From the NCBI RefSeq assembly GCF_004346035.1, contig NZ_SLZN01000012.1, positions 17,968 through 81,967 of the forward strand: a stretch of DNA of 64,000 nucleotides. The letters run 5' to 3'. The notes under the pieces are model-generated. The model saw only the letters and a list, made by a program, of their open reading frames with translations, was not told where the DNA came from and searched no databases. The first letter of the stretch is position 1. Each line of letters opens with the position of its first letter. Of this stretch, positions 1-8,678 are shown piece after piece. Position numbers and translations under genes: made by a program. The DNA comes from Acidomonas methanolica (lineage in GTDB: Bacteria; Pseudomonadota; Alphaproteobacteria; Acetobacterales; Acetobacteraceae).

Positions 1-73
1 TGTATGAAAGAAGAACTTCCAGCATCCACATTTTTCTCACGCATTGAAGACGTCCGCTCACCTGGTCGCGGAA

Positions 74-2188
74 TCAGCCTGCTCCAGATGTGCCTTTTTT
101 TGCCGTCGAGGCCGCGATTACTTCAAACAGTGAGGTCCAACGAGCCAAAGTCTCTGTATCGAACGTGGTGGAAGGTAAAAGTGCACGTTCTTTGGCACGC
201 CGTGCGACCTCAACCTTCCAGCCGGATGGTAGTTCGATTTCATTCTCCTGCGCCCACGCCTCAATCTGCGGAACAATGGGAGCGCCTGCGCGAACAAAAT
301 CTGAAAACGACGTCTCAGGTCGTCGCTCCCATCGATCAATAACACCTGCCAGAAATTCGGAAGAAAAAAGATCCTCAATTTCAGAGTTGGGATATCCGAC
401 GAAGTGATCGGTAATTATAACGCGCGCCTTTGCAGATTGATAAACTCCATTCTGTAAATCACGAGACATTTTCTGTCCCGCTGCGTCGCCATCGAGCAAT
501 ACGTAAGGTAGTTCTTCATTCCGTCCAGCGAGGACGCTGGCGATAACCTTTGCATTGTTCGCGCCGTGAGCTGGCGGGAAAACCAGTTCTCTCTTGGGAG
601 AAATACATTTCTCGGCAATAAGTATAGTCTTAATTGCAGTCAGGTAGTGCTGATCTGAAGGGCCTTCGACGATCACGGGTAGACAGCCGAGCAAGATGCT
701 TTCGGCAATCGACATATTTAAAGCAGAGTAGATCGCGTATGTCGCGCCTTGTTGGCGCGGGTCACTGTTTCCTCTCCGCAAATCTGCTGACGCCTTCGTA
801 GAACCATCTTCCGACACAAACACTTTCCTAACTCTGTCAAGTCGATCGGCATCTACCATAAACGGAGAGTGTGTCGTGAAAATTAGCTGATTTGTGCGTG
901 AGAGATTATCAAAAAAGTCAGATAGATCACGTTGTGCTAATGGATGAAGCGACAGTCCGGGTTCGTCAAGTAGCAAGATTGAGTTCTTATGTTCGCGCTG
1001 CCCTTCAACAAGGAAGACGAGATAAAAGCAAAGAAACCATTGTAGACCGGTACTGCGATCTTCTAACTCGACCTTTTCGGGCCGTTTGCCGTCACTTACC
1101 CAAATTCGAAAGTGATCGCCATCAGCTTGGAAGGAGAAGATGTAATCTCCTTGCTTCCACCAATCTGCAAAACTCTTTGTTAGGCGTGTTTCAGCGGAGT
1201 TAAGGAGATTTGTTCGTTCTCGCTTTTTCTCGGCGATTTCTGCAATCTCTTCGTCAGTCGGATGTCTTTGAGTATTTCGAAAATCACGGCCAAGCTCAAG
1301 GATTTCTTCTGGCTTTAAACCGACAAAATCAAACAGTACTCTCAGTGTACGGGCTTTGGCTTCTTCCTTTCCTCCTAAATCGCTTCGAGCTAAATTATCA
1401 ACTACATGTGGAAGATAAATTTCCGCATCCAGATTGCCATAGTTGGAGTAATAAACAAATTTTGGTAGTGCCGCTAATATCTCTTTAAATACTTCTCCAG
1501 AACTTTCTGGAGGTGGAAAGCTGAGGGCGTTCTGATGACTACCCAACTCTTCAAGAAGATGTCGAAAACGCGGAACGATAATACTGGTTGCAGCAGCAAG
1601 ATTGTCTGGATCGGCGGCACGCAACCGATCATTTGTCTCAACGAGCTGGTTCGCAGATATTTCTTCAAGTTTATTGATAATGTTTATTTCTGTGGCGATT
1701 GCATCGACAATGGCGTCTTTTTGCGACGCTTCACGTGCGCGAGCGGCCATACCGACGATTTCATCGTGAGCGTTCTGAAGAAGCGTTACGAGCGATGTAG
1801 AATGCAAATCTTTCGGTGGAACATATAATGGAAAATTGATTCGAAATGCGCCAGAGAAGTCTTTTGAGACTTGAGCAATTCGTAAATGCTCCACTTTGTG
1901 GCCGGAAATTTTCGCAAGATGATCAGCTAGGGGCCCTGTTTCGAATTCAGCGTTAATGAATATGTAATTTTTTGGATTTTTCCGAATGTCGGTGTAGTCG
2001 CCTTTTGGGTAATCTGAGTTTGGCTTGAGTTCTCCTTCTCCGGCCGGGTTAAGCTTCCAAAGTGGCAGGAGAAGATTCGTCTTTCCGGACTCGTTAATTC
2101 CAATGAGTGCTGTCACTCTATTGGCGTCGATCCACCCGCTGTCAGAGACCGAGCGGAAGTTGGTAACTCGATAGCGGATCAAATGCAT
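74..2188 (-). CDS. OLD-family ATP-dependent nuclease (AAA ATPase + TOPRIM)
   Basis: Predicted ABC/SMC-type ATPase head joined to a TOPRIM nuclease domain, the architecture of OLD nucleases and of GajA. Walker A GINESGKT is at residues 30-37, a signature-like DRSTGLQW lies near 377, and Walker B LLLDEPG with a following TTHS switch histidine lies at about 405-440. The TOPRIM acidic residues appear as VEGPSD (E508), LLDGD (D566, D568) and an E-x-E-D run at about 603-606. The 704 aa length is full for a stand-alone OLD protein. The ATG at 2188 is clear. It lies 223 bp downstream of a large SF1 helicase on the same strand, which suggests a two-gene defence unit. The gene is visibly AT-richer than its neighbours, a sign of separate acquisition. 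The family call is firm; the antiphage role is inferred. Confidence 0.88.
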   Translation of the reverse strand: MHLIRYRVTNFRSVSDSGWIDANRVTALIGINESGKTNLLLPLWKLNPAGEGELKPNSDYPKGDYTDIRKNPKNYIFINAEFETGPLADHLAKISGHKVEHLRIAQVSKDFSGAFRINFPLYVPPKDLHSTSLVTLLQNAHDEIVGMAARAREASQKDAIVDAIATEINIINKLEEISANQLVETNDRLRAADPDNLAAATSIIVPRFRHLLEELGSHQNALSFPPPESSGEVFKEILAALPKFVYYSNYGNLDAEIYLPHVVDNLARSDLGGKEEAKARTLRVLFDFVGLKPEEILELGRDFRNTQRHPTDEEIAEIAEKKRERTNLLNSAETRLTKSFADWWKQGDYIFSFQADGDHFRIWVSDGKRPEKVELEDRSTGLQWFLCFYLVFLVEGQREHKNSILLLDEPGLSLHPLAQRDLSDFFDNLSRTNQLIFTTHSPFMVDADRLDRVRKVFVSEDGSTKASADLRRGNSDPRQQGATYAIYSALNMSIAESILLGCLPVIVEGPSDQHYLTAIKTILIAEKCISPKRELVFPPAHGANNAKVIASVLAGRNEELPYVLLDGDAAGQKMSRDLQNGVYQSAKARVIITDHFVGYPNSEIEDLFSSEFLAGVIDRWERRPETSFSDFVRAGAPIVPQIEAWAQENEIELPSGWKVEVARRAKERALLPSTTFDTETLARWTSLFEVIAASTAKKGTSGAG

Positions 2189-2411
2189 TTTAGCCTCTCG
2201 GTCATTTGAGTAATTGTAACAAAAAAACTCAATGGAGCAAATGGGATCATTACTCGATTGAGCTGTTACAGGATTTTGACGTTGTCGAAGTGAGCATTGG
2301 CTTTATGCGGACCATAGGACATTGATGTGCGGAGGCAGTAGGCTATAATAGAATACATCTTGCGGTTTCTGTCAGAGAGTGCCTGCTTGTCATGCTTGTG
2401 GTGATCTCGTT
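2189..2411. promoter_or_regulatory. AT-rich spacer between helicase and OLD nuclease
   Basis: No ORF is supported here. The spacer is AT-rich and contains a 6-bp inverted repeat, TTGAGT (2206-2211) and ACTCAA (2227-2232), around an A-rich stretch just upstream of the nuclease start. This is the likely place of a promoter for the nuclease gene, so the pair need not be transcribed as one unit only. No clear terminator was seen after the helicase. Confidence 0.35.
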
Positions 2412-5400
2412 TTACGAGACAGCTCCCAGTGTTTTTTGCCCGATCCATTCTTCGGGTGAAATATCGGGAAATGACTCGGCCGCACGTGCAAACACCCCGG
2501 CACCCCGCCACTCTTCGTGGTTTCCAACGATATAGAGCACACGTTTCGCCCGCGTCGCGGCAACATTGAGTAGGTTCGGCGTGCCGCCGGCCCACGTCCG
2601 TGATCCAGGCCGCGCGCCACGTCCAGCCCCCAGCATGAGGATGACGGCCTCGGCCTCCTTGCCTTGGAAGGTATGGACCGTGCCGATGTGACGCTCAATC
2701 CAGTTCTCCCGATCAGCTTGGCTCAACGCGGGTAAGACGCCTGGCGTCCGGGTTAGCAATTGCCGCAGACGCATCGCCGGCACACGGAACGGGGAAATGA
2801 CATAGAGATCCGGCCCCTTGGGCTGCATACGGCAGAGTTCGGCAATCGCGGTGGTGATAAGCTGTCCCTCTGCCTCGACCCACTTGCCGCTGGAAGGGGC
2901 ATCCACATCGACCCACGCGCTCGGTCCCAACCTCTCGCGGATAGCCGATCGACCTATGCCTGTGGCGTGGACCATGCGTTCGGCATAGGCGATCTGGTTG
3001 GCAAGATCGAACATCGGCTTCTCGCAACGGCGATGCACAAGGAGGGGCATGCCAGTGTCCCGGGTCATCGGACCTCCAGAAACTGGATTTTCAATCGGGA
3101 AACGCCCTTGGATTATGCTTGCGCGGTCAGCCAGAACCTGCGCCGAGACCTTCGGTGCCGCCCAGGGTTCCGCAAGCAGATCGTTGCCTTGGAAAATCAG
3201 GGCCGTCGTATATTCGGGTGTGGTTACCACCGGTTCGATTTGAAGCGGATCGCCGATCACCACGGCGCGCCGGGCGCGCCAGAGGGCTCCGACCGCCTGT
3301 TGCGGGGCAGCCTGGCCCGCCTCGTCGATCAGCAGCCAGCCGATCGACGCTTCTCGGAAGGTCTGGAACATCCGACCGATCGACGCAAAAGTCGAGGAAA
3401 CAACAGGCACTAGCAGGAAGAAGTAACCCCAGTCCTGCGCGCTCGCATTTGCCGAGCCGTTGACGACCGTGTTCAACGCTCGCTTGAGAGGTTGGGCACC
3501 AGCAGCTACAAAGGCATGATGCAGACGAATTGACGCGACGAACAGTTCGTCGCGTGCCTGACGAAATCGCCCGCCATTCCATGGGCTGCTTTTCTGGAAG
3601 AGATCGTCTGGTTGTGACCAGAATCCAGGACTAGGGAAACAATCGCCAAGTTCTCGTCGACCGTCTTCCAGTCGCTGCCCGACCCGCGCCGCCTGGGCCA
3701 GCAGTGTTTCCAGACGACCTTCCGCTTCGGTATATCTTTTACCCAACTGCTTTTCTTCGGCGGTCGCAATATCGAGCCGTGCCTTGGCATCACGTGTCGT
3801 TCGTTGTGCTTCTTCCAGCCGAACAACCTGCTCGCGGATCCCGCTTTCATGCCTCTTCCACGCTTGGGTACGCAGCATTTTCGACAGAAAGGAGGGTTGA
3901 ACAGAGGCTAGGGCGGTAAGTTTTGTAGCCTCAAGCCTTTCGAGCCGATCAGCTTCATCTACCTGATTTTGTGCTGCCATTGTCGCATGCGATGCGGCCT
4001 CGTGATCCAGCCGGAACTGCTCGCGCATCTCGCTAGCCTGTGGTAGTTCCGTCTCTGCCTCGCGCAAGGCATCTCCTGCTTGCGACAGCGCGACCAATTC
4101 GTCCCGCAGCCTTCGGCTACGGTCGCAAGCTTGACGGAACGCGTCCCTGGCTTCCCGCCATTGTGCCATGGCTTCTGGATTTCTTGGTGGCGGATCAATT
4201 TCTGCCAGTTTGCCAGGCTTGCGCTCCCTGAGATGCTGTGCATTCGGCCAGGCCGCGCGATTGAGCCAGTCGTTCAGGCCCCATTCCTCGTTCCACCAGA
4301 CACGGTCGAAGAATTGATGCCGGTTTTTTGCCCGGCCCAGCCGGGCCGCGATCAGGCCCCAGGCCTGTTTCGCAGGTTCGGCGTCCTGCTTCAGTCCAAG
4401 CAGATGGGTGGCGGTATGCCCGAAATGATCGAGGCCTTCGTCCCGCCAGACAGATTCGTCGAGCGCTTTCTCGCGGACGGGTAGTTCGAGGCTGATATTC
4501 TCGACGGCAGCGTTGTTGCTGCTGGCGACGACGATGGCGAAATCCATCAGGTCGAGATCGCCGACACCCTCCGACGGCGTCTCGATATCAGCCAGCTTCT
4601 CGGCGCGCGCGACCATCACTTGTGCGACCAGATCGCGTAGCAGGGTTGTTTTCCCTGTGCCGGGAGGTCCGTTGATGGCCGCAAGACCTTCCGTTGCGAG
4701 GTCGCGGGTGACAGCGTTGACCGCTGCCTGTTGCAGGAGGGTAAGCGGATGTAGGCCGGGGCCGGGCCAGCGGCCGAGGGGAAAGAGGTCGGGCGAAAGG
4801 AGGGTCGCCAGCCGTGCGCGGTCGGTTAGCGCGTCCCAAGGTGCGGTAGGCGGGTGCAAGCCAAGATAGGCGGAGAGGGCAGGAGGAAGAGTGTCCGCAT
4901 CGCGCAGGGCGCGGCCGAGGTCCGGCAGGTAGAAGCTGGAGAGCAGGTCGCCATTCGGCGCATTGACTTTCTCGCTCTCGATCACGCACGGTACGGGGAT
5001 CCAGAGATCCTTCGGGACACATAACGCCTCCGCGAGTTCATCGGCGACGCCATGTAGATCCGTCCAGGTCAGGGAGCGCGGCTGCCCGCCGGACCCTGGT
5101 GGGGTGAGGAGGTCGGCAAAACGAGACTGCAGATCCTCTGCCTCACGATCCCATTCCGCGAGGCCGGAAGGACTGCCGCCGCTGAGAATATGGCCAACAC
5201 CCCAGGCAAAACTGGCGATGGCCAGCGTGTCGGGCACTATGATACCCCATTCGTCGAGCACAACGCTGGCGGCGATCACGTTGCCCTTCTTGGTGGATCG
5301 GTCGGTCTTGTCTTCCTCGTCAGGGTCGTTTTCGCCAATGGCGGTGTTCAAGCGCTCGAAGGATGCGCGGGTAGGCATGGCACCAAGAATGACGTTGTAC

Positions 5401-5711
5401 CAGCGCCGTTTAACACGCTCCTTTTTCGAGGTTTGTGATTCCGACGGTTTCTTCGGATCATTCTCGACGGAGGCGATCGGCGGCTTTGGAGGGGGATCGG
5501 GCAGGATCGGCCAAGGCGTGGAGTCGTCCGGCCGAGGCGGGTGCCAGAGGTCCGGACCGTCGGTCGCGTCGGTTCTCCGGTTCCTGATGCGGCCTTCGCG
5601 ATCCGCAGCCACGTCGTTCCAGCCGGACTCTCGCGTGGCTTGCGGGGTCAGGACTTCCAGCGCGATCCAGGAGCGCAGGACACGGTGTACGGTGTCTGGT
5701 GTAACGGACAT
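2412..5711 (-). CDS. Large SF1 (Upf1/DNA2-like) helicase with coiled-coil insert
   Basis: Predicted ATP-dependent helicase of about 1,099 aa. Walker A GPPGTGKTT lies near residue 350 and Walker B LLIDEAGQ near 795. A motif III-like VVIGDPLQIEP follows, and a late TFQGKEAEAV plus a VAATRAK motif are typical of the Upf1/DNA2/NAM7 branch of SF1. Between the Walker motifs lies an approximately 300-residue charged, Ala/Glu/Arg-rich insert likely to form coiled coils. The N-terminal 300 residues have no motif I recognise. The ATG at 5711 (MSVTPD) is preferred over an upstream TTG because a GGTGAAG stretch sits about 8 nt before it. It precedes an OLD nuclease on the same strand. GajB of Gabija is a smaller UvrD-like helicase, so this is at most Gabija-like. 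Confidence 0.85.
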   Translation of the reverse strand: MSVTPDTVHRVLRSWIALEVLTPQATRESGWNDVAADREGRIRNRRTDATDGPDLWHPPRPDDSTPWPILPDPPPKPPIASVENDPKKPSESQTSKKERVKRRWYNVILGAMPTRASFERLNTAIGENDPDEEDKTDRSTKKGNVIAASVVLDEWGIIVPDTLAIASFAWGVGHILSGGSPSGLAEWDREAEDLQSRFADLLTPPGSGGQPRSLTWTDLHGVADELAEALCVPKDLWIPVPCVIESEKVNAPNGDLLSSFYLPDLGRALRDADTLPPALSAYLGLHPPTAPWDALTDRARLATLLSPDLFPLGRWPGPGLHPLTLLQQAAVNAVTRDLATEGLAAINGPPGTGKTTLLRDLVAQVMVARAEKLADIETPSEGVGDLDLMDFAIVVASSNNAAVENISLELPVREKALDESVWRDEGLDHFGHTATHLLGLKQDAEPAKQAWGLIAARLGRAKNRHQFFDRVWWNEEWGLNDWLNRAAWPNAQHLRERKPGKLAEIDPPPRNPEAMAQWREARDAFRQACDRSRRLRDELVALSQAGDALREAETELPQASEMREQFRLDHEAASHATMAAQNQVDEADRLERLEATKLTALASVQPSFLSKMLRTQAWKRHESGIREQVVRLEEAQRTTRDAKARLDIATAEEKQLGKRYTEAEGRLETLLAQAARVGQRLEDGRRELGDCFPSPGFWSQPDDLFQKSSPWNGGRFRQARDELFVASIRLHHAFVAAGAQPLKRALNTVVNGSANASAQDWGYFFLLVPVVSSTFASIGRMFQTFREASIGWLLIDEAGQAAPQQAVGALWRARRAVVIGDPLQIEPVVTTPEYTTALIFQGNDLLAEPWAAPKVSAQVLADRASIIQGRFPIENPVSGGPMTRDTGMPLLVHRRCEKPMFDLANQIAYAERMVHATGIGRSAIRERLGPSAWVDVDAPSSGKWVEAEGQLITTAIAELCRMQPKGPDLYVISPFRVPAMRLRQLLTRTPGVLPALSQADRENWIERHIGTVHTFQGKEAEAVILMLGAGRGARPGSRTWAGGTPNLLNVAATRAKRVLYIVGNHEEWRGAGVFARAAESFPDISPEEWIGQKTLGAVS

Positions 5712-5823
5712 GAATGCATCTTCACCCCCGTAACGCAATGAAACAAGTCACATATGGCTGTCGAGGGATATTTGGTCAGGTGATCTGAATTGCATCCGAA
5801 ATCGATCAAGGGAGAAAAAGGGC

Positions 5824-6029
5824 TAATGGCTCTGCCCTCGCGCCGGCAAGGGTGCGCGTCAGCAGGCTGACGCCGCCCGACGGGGTGTCCCCGATCTTCC
5901 TGCGCTACGCTCCGTGCAGATCTGGCGATACCCCTCCCCATCGGTCGCCCTTGCCGTTGCTACCCCGCTGCTCGCCGCGAGGCAGAGGAACAGCGGGGGC
6001 TGTTCCTCGCGGAACAAAGGGCAAAGACC
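5824..6029 (+). promoter_or_regulatory. Conserved leader of element A DNA methylase with hairpin
   Basis: Non-coding leader directly before the methylase. It shares blocks with the leader of the element B methylase (54553-54757): TAATGGCTCTGCCCTCGCGC at its start, a TTGCTACCCCG block at 5957-5967, and AAAGAC just before the start codon. Between the last two lies a perfect 10-bp hairpin, GAGGAACAGC (5983-5992) and GCTGTTCCTC (5999-6008). The other copy has a different sequence but again a hairpin in this place. This suggests a structured RNA leader controlling the methylase. The function is unknown. Confidence 0.45.
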
Positions 6030-6710
6030 ATGACCGGCAACACCAACACGGCGACCGATTTCCGCAATGCCATCCTTAACGGTGACAGCGTGCAGTTGAT
6101 GCGCGCGCTTCCTCGCAATGCGGTGGATTTCATCCTGACAGACCCGCCTTACCTGGTGAATTATCAGGGCAGGGACGGGCGGAAGGTGCGCAACGATGAC
6201 AATGCACGCTGGCTCCGGCCAGGCTTCAACCAGATGCATCGTGTCCTGAAATGGGGCGGATTTGCCATCAGTTTTTACGGCTGGAACCGTATCGACCTGT
6301 TCGCCGATGCATGGAAGGCGGCGGGGTTCCGCATGGTCGGGCATATCGTTTTTCGCAAGTCCTATTCGTCATCTTCCCGATTTCTCCGGTATGAACATGA
6401 GAGCGCTTACCTGTTGGCTAAGGGCAACGTGGCACCGCCCGCAAAGCCCATCCCGGACGTGCTCGACATGCCCTATTCGGGCAATAAACTGCACCCGACG
6501 CAAAAGCCGGTGGCGGCACTTCTGCCTCTGGTGGAGGCGTTCTGCCCGCTGGGCGGTCTGGTGCTGGATCCGTTTGCGGGTTCCGGTTCGTCGCTGGTGG
6601 CGGCGCAGCATCTTGGGCGCGACTGGCTGGGTATGGAACTGGACCCGGAGCACGCGGCCACGGCGACCCGTCGGCTGGCCTGGCACGGGGCAGGGAGGGC
6701 GGCGGAGTAA
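6030..6710 (+). CDS. DNA adenine/cytosine-N4 methyltransferase (DPPY type)
   Basis: Amino-methyltransferase of 226 aa with the catalytic motif TDPPYLVNY near residue 36 ahead of the SAM-binding motif DPFAGSGS near 180, the permuted order of class beta enzymes. HPTQKP precedes the FAGSGS motif, as usual in this family. No nuclease partner is adjacent, so it is probably a solitary methylase carried by the mobile element, perhaps for escape from host restriction. A close homologue with the same start context (AAAGACNATGACC) opens the backbone of element B at 54758. Start ATG at 6030, with the hairpin leader directly upstream. Confidence 0.9.
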   Translation: MTGNTNTATDFRNAILNGDSVQLMRALPRNAVDFILTDPPYLVNYQGRDGRKVRNDDNARWLRPGFNQMHRVLKWGGFAISFYGWNRIDLFADAWKAAGFRMVGHIVFRKSYSSSSRFLRYEHESAYLLAKGNVAPPAKPIPDVLDMPYSGNKLHPTQKPVAALLPLVEAFCPLGGLVLDPFAGSGSSLVAAQHLGRDWLGMELDPEHAATATRRLAWHGAGRAAE

Positions 6711-6845
6711 GCCGCCCCTTTCTTTCTTCATGTTTACCGGGCGACCAGAAAGTCGCGCCGGTCCTTCAGGACCGGCGGTGGGAACGCGCTGCCCGCGCGT
6801 GCGGCGCTCGCCGGCACGCCCGCTCGCAAGGTTCAGTGAAACAGG

Positions 6846-7157
6846 GTGCTGGACCGGAGCCCTTTGCTCCACCCCAATGCTGTCAGTCCAACGCGCCGCG
6901 TTCCCGGCGCGAGCGGAAGACGCCGACAGGGGCGCCTCGGCCAGGCGATCCTCGTCTCCTCGCACGATCTTTTCCTGCGGGTTACGGTCTCGCTCCTGCT
7001 TGCTTTGCCAGCCGCGCTGGCGGGATTTGGCATGACGCTGGGTTTCAGCGGCCTGGGCGATATGGGTGCCATTCCGGCGTATATCTTCGCGACATTCGGG
7101 GCGCTGTGCGTCGGCGGTGCCGCATGGACGCGGCTATGCGCCATCCAGCCTGCCTGA
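6846..7157 (+). CDS. Possible small membrane protein, unrecognised
   Basis: An open frame whose second half has two strongly hydrophobic stretches (VTVSLLLALPAALAGFGM and AIPAYIFATFGALCVGGAA) separated by a short Gly/Asp turn, as in a two-helix membrane protein. The first third is Arg/Pro-rich and looks untranslated, so the true start may be an internal GTG near 6950. The frame upstream uses a GTG and no convincing ribosome binding site was seen. No family was recognised and there is no counterpart in element B. It may be a chance frame in GC-rich DNA. Confidence 0.3.
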   Translation: MLDRSPLLHPNAVSPTRRVPGASGRRRQGRLGQAILVSSHDLFLRVTVSLLLALPAALAGFGMTLGFSGLGDMGAIPAYIFATFGALCVGGAAWTRLCAIQPA

Positions 7158-7259
7158 AAGCCTGATCTTCCGGCAGGCAAGTGTAGGGCCGGGGCGGTCA
7201 GCCCCGTTGCGTGAGCAAGGCCGGCTCCATGTGGCGAGTGCGTGCGCCGTCTTTATCGA

Positions 7260-7325
7260 AAGGGCATGGACGGATGGATCGGGGGCCGGACTGTCCAGCT
7301 TCACGCTGAGATACACCTGTTCATA
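7260..7325 (-). pseudogene. Remnant of a DUF736 gene
   Basis: On the minus strand a short stretch reads YLSVKLDSP, matching YLSVKLDDP of the intact DUF736 protein at 7787-8104 in 8 of 9 residues. The flanking residues do not align well, and no full-length frame with the DUF736 pattern can be followed. The simplest reading is a decayed second copy in inverted orientation. A chance match of this length to the family core is unlikely but possible. Confidence 0.3.
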
Positions 7326-7607
7326 CGGTGCAACGCAGGATCGGTGCGGCCCCTTGCTGTTTTCCTGTGCGGATGTGGGGATGACCAATAGCCACAGGCC
7401 CGCTGTTCGATACGTGGACTGGTAACGGCGCCGGATTGTCCCGAGCCGCCGAGAGACATCCCCATCAGACCCACGCCCCAGTCATGAAACACGACAGACT
7501 GCCCTGTCCCCACATAACGCTGACGGCGCCGCACACCATGGCCTCTCGATATGGCCGATCTGCCCGAAGACCGGCTTCGCCTCGCCCGGCTATGGCGCAA
7601 CGGCGTC

Positions 7608-7667
7608 CCGCAACTTTCTTCCCCTGCCGGCTGCGCCGTCATTCCGCGCGGAGCAAGAAAGTTGCGG
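7608..7667. repeat. 13-bp perfect inverted repeat
   Basis: CCGCAACTTTCTT (7608-7620) and AAGAAAGTTGCGG (7655-7667) form a perfect 13-bp inverted repeat with a 34-nt loop, about 120 bp before the DUF736 gene. It could form a cruciform or an RNA hairpin, or be the trace of a lost insertion. No transposase is nearby. The rest of 7160-7786 holds no gene I can support. Confidence 0.5.
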
Positions 7668-7786
7668 TCCTGCCGTCCTCCGCGTTGCTTCGGCCTGCCA
7701 GCAGATGCGCCGCCGGTCGTCTCCGGGCTGACGATGGCCATCGAGGCCACGGTGGTCGCGGCCCGATACAACCAGGAGACAGGACA

Positions 7787-8104
7787 ATGATCATCGGTTC
7801 ATTCAAGAAGGTCGGCGAGGGGTACGAAGGCGAAATCGTCACCCTGACACAGAAAATCCGGGGTATCCGCTTCGTGCCCGAAGCCAACCGGGCCAGCGAC
7901 AATGTTCCCAACTTCCGGGTGCAGATCGGAAAACTGGAAGCCGGGGCCGCCTGGATCAAGCACACCACGGACTGGCGCGAATATCTCAGCGTGAAGCTGG
8001 ACGATCCGACCCTTCCCGGTCCGATCTTCGCCAGCCTCTTCGAAGAGGAAGGTGGCGCCTACAACCTGGTCTGGAGCCGCCAGCGCCCGCGCAACGGGGA
8101 CTGA
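7787..8104 (+). CDS. DUF736 family protein
   Basis: Small protein of 105 aa with the DUF736 pattern: a starting IGSFKK segment, a central NFRVQIG, then WREYLSVKLDDPTLPGPIFASL and a closing YNLVWSR. The family is nearly confined to conjugative plasmids and ICEs of Proteobacteria and its role is unknown. The ATG at 7787 has an AGGAG upstream (7773-7777). A strong intrinsic terminator follows directly, so this is a single-gene unit. Element A carries a second DUF736 gene at 13552, and element B has one at 62035. Confidence 0.85.
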   Translation: MIIGSFKKVGEGYEGEIVTLTQKIRGIRFVPEANRASDNVPNFRVQIGKLEAGAAWIKHTTDWREYLSVKLDDPTLPGPIFASLFEEEGGAYNLVWSRQRPRNGD

Positions 8105-8113
8105 CTATCCCAG

Positions 8114-8143
8114 GCCCCTCCGGTTCGCCGGAGGGGCTTTTTT
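8114..8143 (+). terminator. Intrinsic terminator after DUF736 gene
   Basis: Perfect 10-bp stem GCCCCTCCGG / CCGGAGGGGC with a TTCG tetraloop, followed by six T residues. It starts 9 bp after the stop codon. It separates the DUF736 gene from the XRE regulator converging on it. Confidence 0.93.
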
Positions 8144-8156
8144 ATCGCCAGGCCGG

Positions 8157-8408
8157 TTATGACTTTCCGTCGGCCGGTGCCGCTTCTGTAGCGACAGCGT
8201 GGCTTTCGTCCAGCAGCGCGGCGGGCCGCACGCCCAATGCCTGTGACGCATGCCATAGCGAAAGCAGCGTCACATTCTGGCGTCCGGTCTCGATCCAGCT
8301 GATATAGGCACGGTCCACGCCCATCTGTTCCGCCAGGGCCTCCTGGCTGAGACCGGCGGCGCGTCGCAGGCGCCTCACGTTCGCGCCGAAAAGTCCTCGG
8401 ATGTCCAT
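8157..8408 (-). CDS. XRE-family helix-turn-helix regulator, QseC-like
   Basis: Protein of 83 aa that is almost all a Cro/C1-type HTH domain: VRRLRRAAGLSQEALAEQMG, then VDRAYISWIETGRQNVTLLSL. It is transcribed away from the fseA-like gene pair. In the gap between them lies an inverted repeat (8567-8595) sharing the half-site ATAATCCCGAA with the qseM/qseC intergenic region of element B. This suggests that it is a QseC-type regulator of element excision. Unlike element B, no stand-alone DUF2285 (qseM-like) gene is next to it. The HTH call is firm; the target is inferred. Confidence 0.82.
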   Translation of the reverse strand: MDIRGLFGANVRRLRRAAGLSQEALAEQMGVDRAYISWIETGRQNVTLLSLWHASQALGVRPAALLDESHAVATEAAPADGKS

Positions 8409-8563
8409 CCGCAGGATAGGAACGATTTGTGTATTATCGCGCTACGTATTATAATGCACGGAACACCAAGCGCCTTTCCGTGTGATGCGTCACGGGCATC
8501 ACGTGATGTCGCGGAAACCGACCTTTTCGGCCCGTCTGGCGTCAATATCCCCCCGATATAGAA

Positions 8564-8595
8564 ATAATCCCGAACTTATAGGATATGTTCGGGAT
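8564..8595. promoter_or_regulatory. Candidate operator upstream of fseA (element A)
   Basis: ATCCCGAAC (8567-8575) and GTTCGGGAT (8587-8595) form a perfect 9-bp inverted repeat with an 11-nt spacer, 84 bp before the fseA start. The left arm with its flank, ATAATCCCGAA, recurs at 49457-49467 between the qseM- and qseC-like genes. It is probably bound by the XRE protein at 8157-8408. A TATAAT at 8450-8455, within a palindromic ATTATAAT, could serve as a -10 element for either strand. Confidence 0.55.
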
Positions 8596-8678
8596 CACCT
8601 CCCTGAGTCTTGGGGACTACCCGTTCTGGTTCTGTACCGGATACTGGGTCGAATCCATGACATATCGGGGGAGGGGGC

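Noticed and set aside
74..5711. Naming the OLD/helicase pair as Gabija
   Set aside because: The helicase is twice the size of GajB and of a different SF1 branch, so only a looser relation is claimed.
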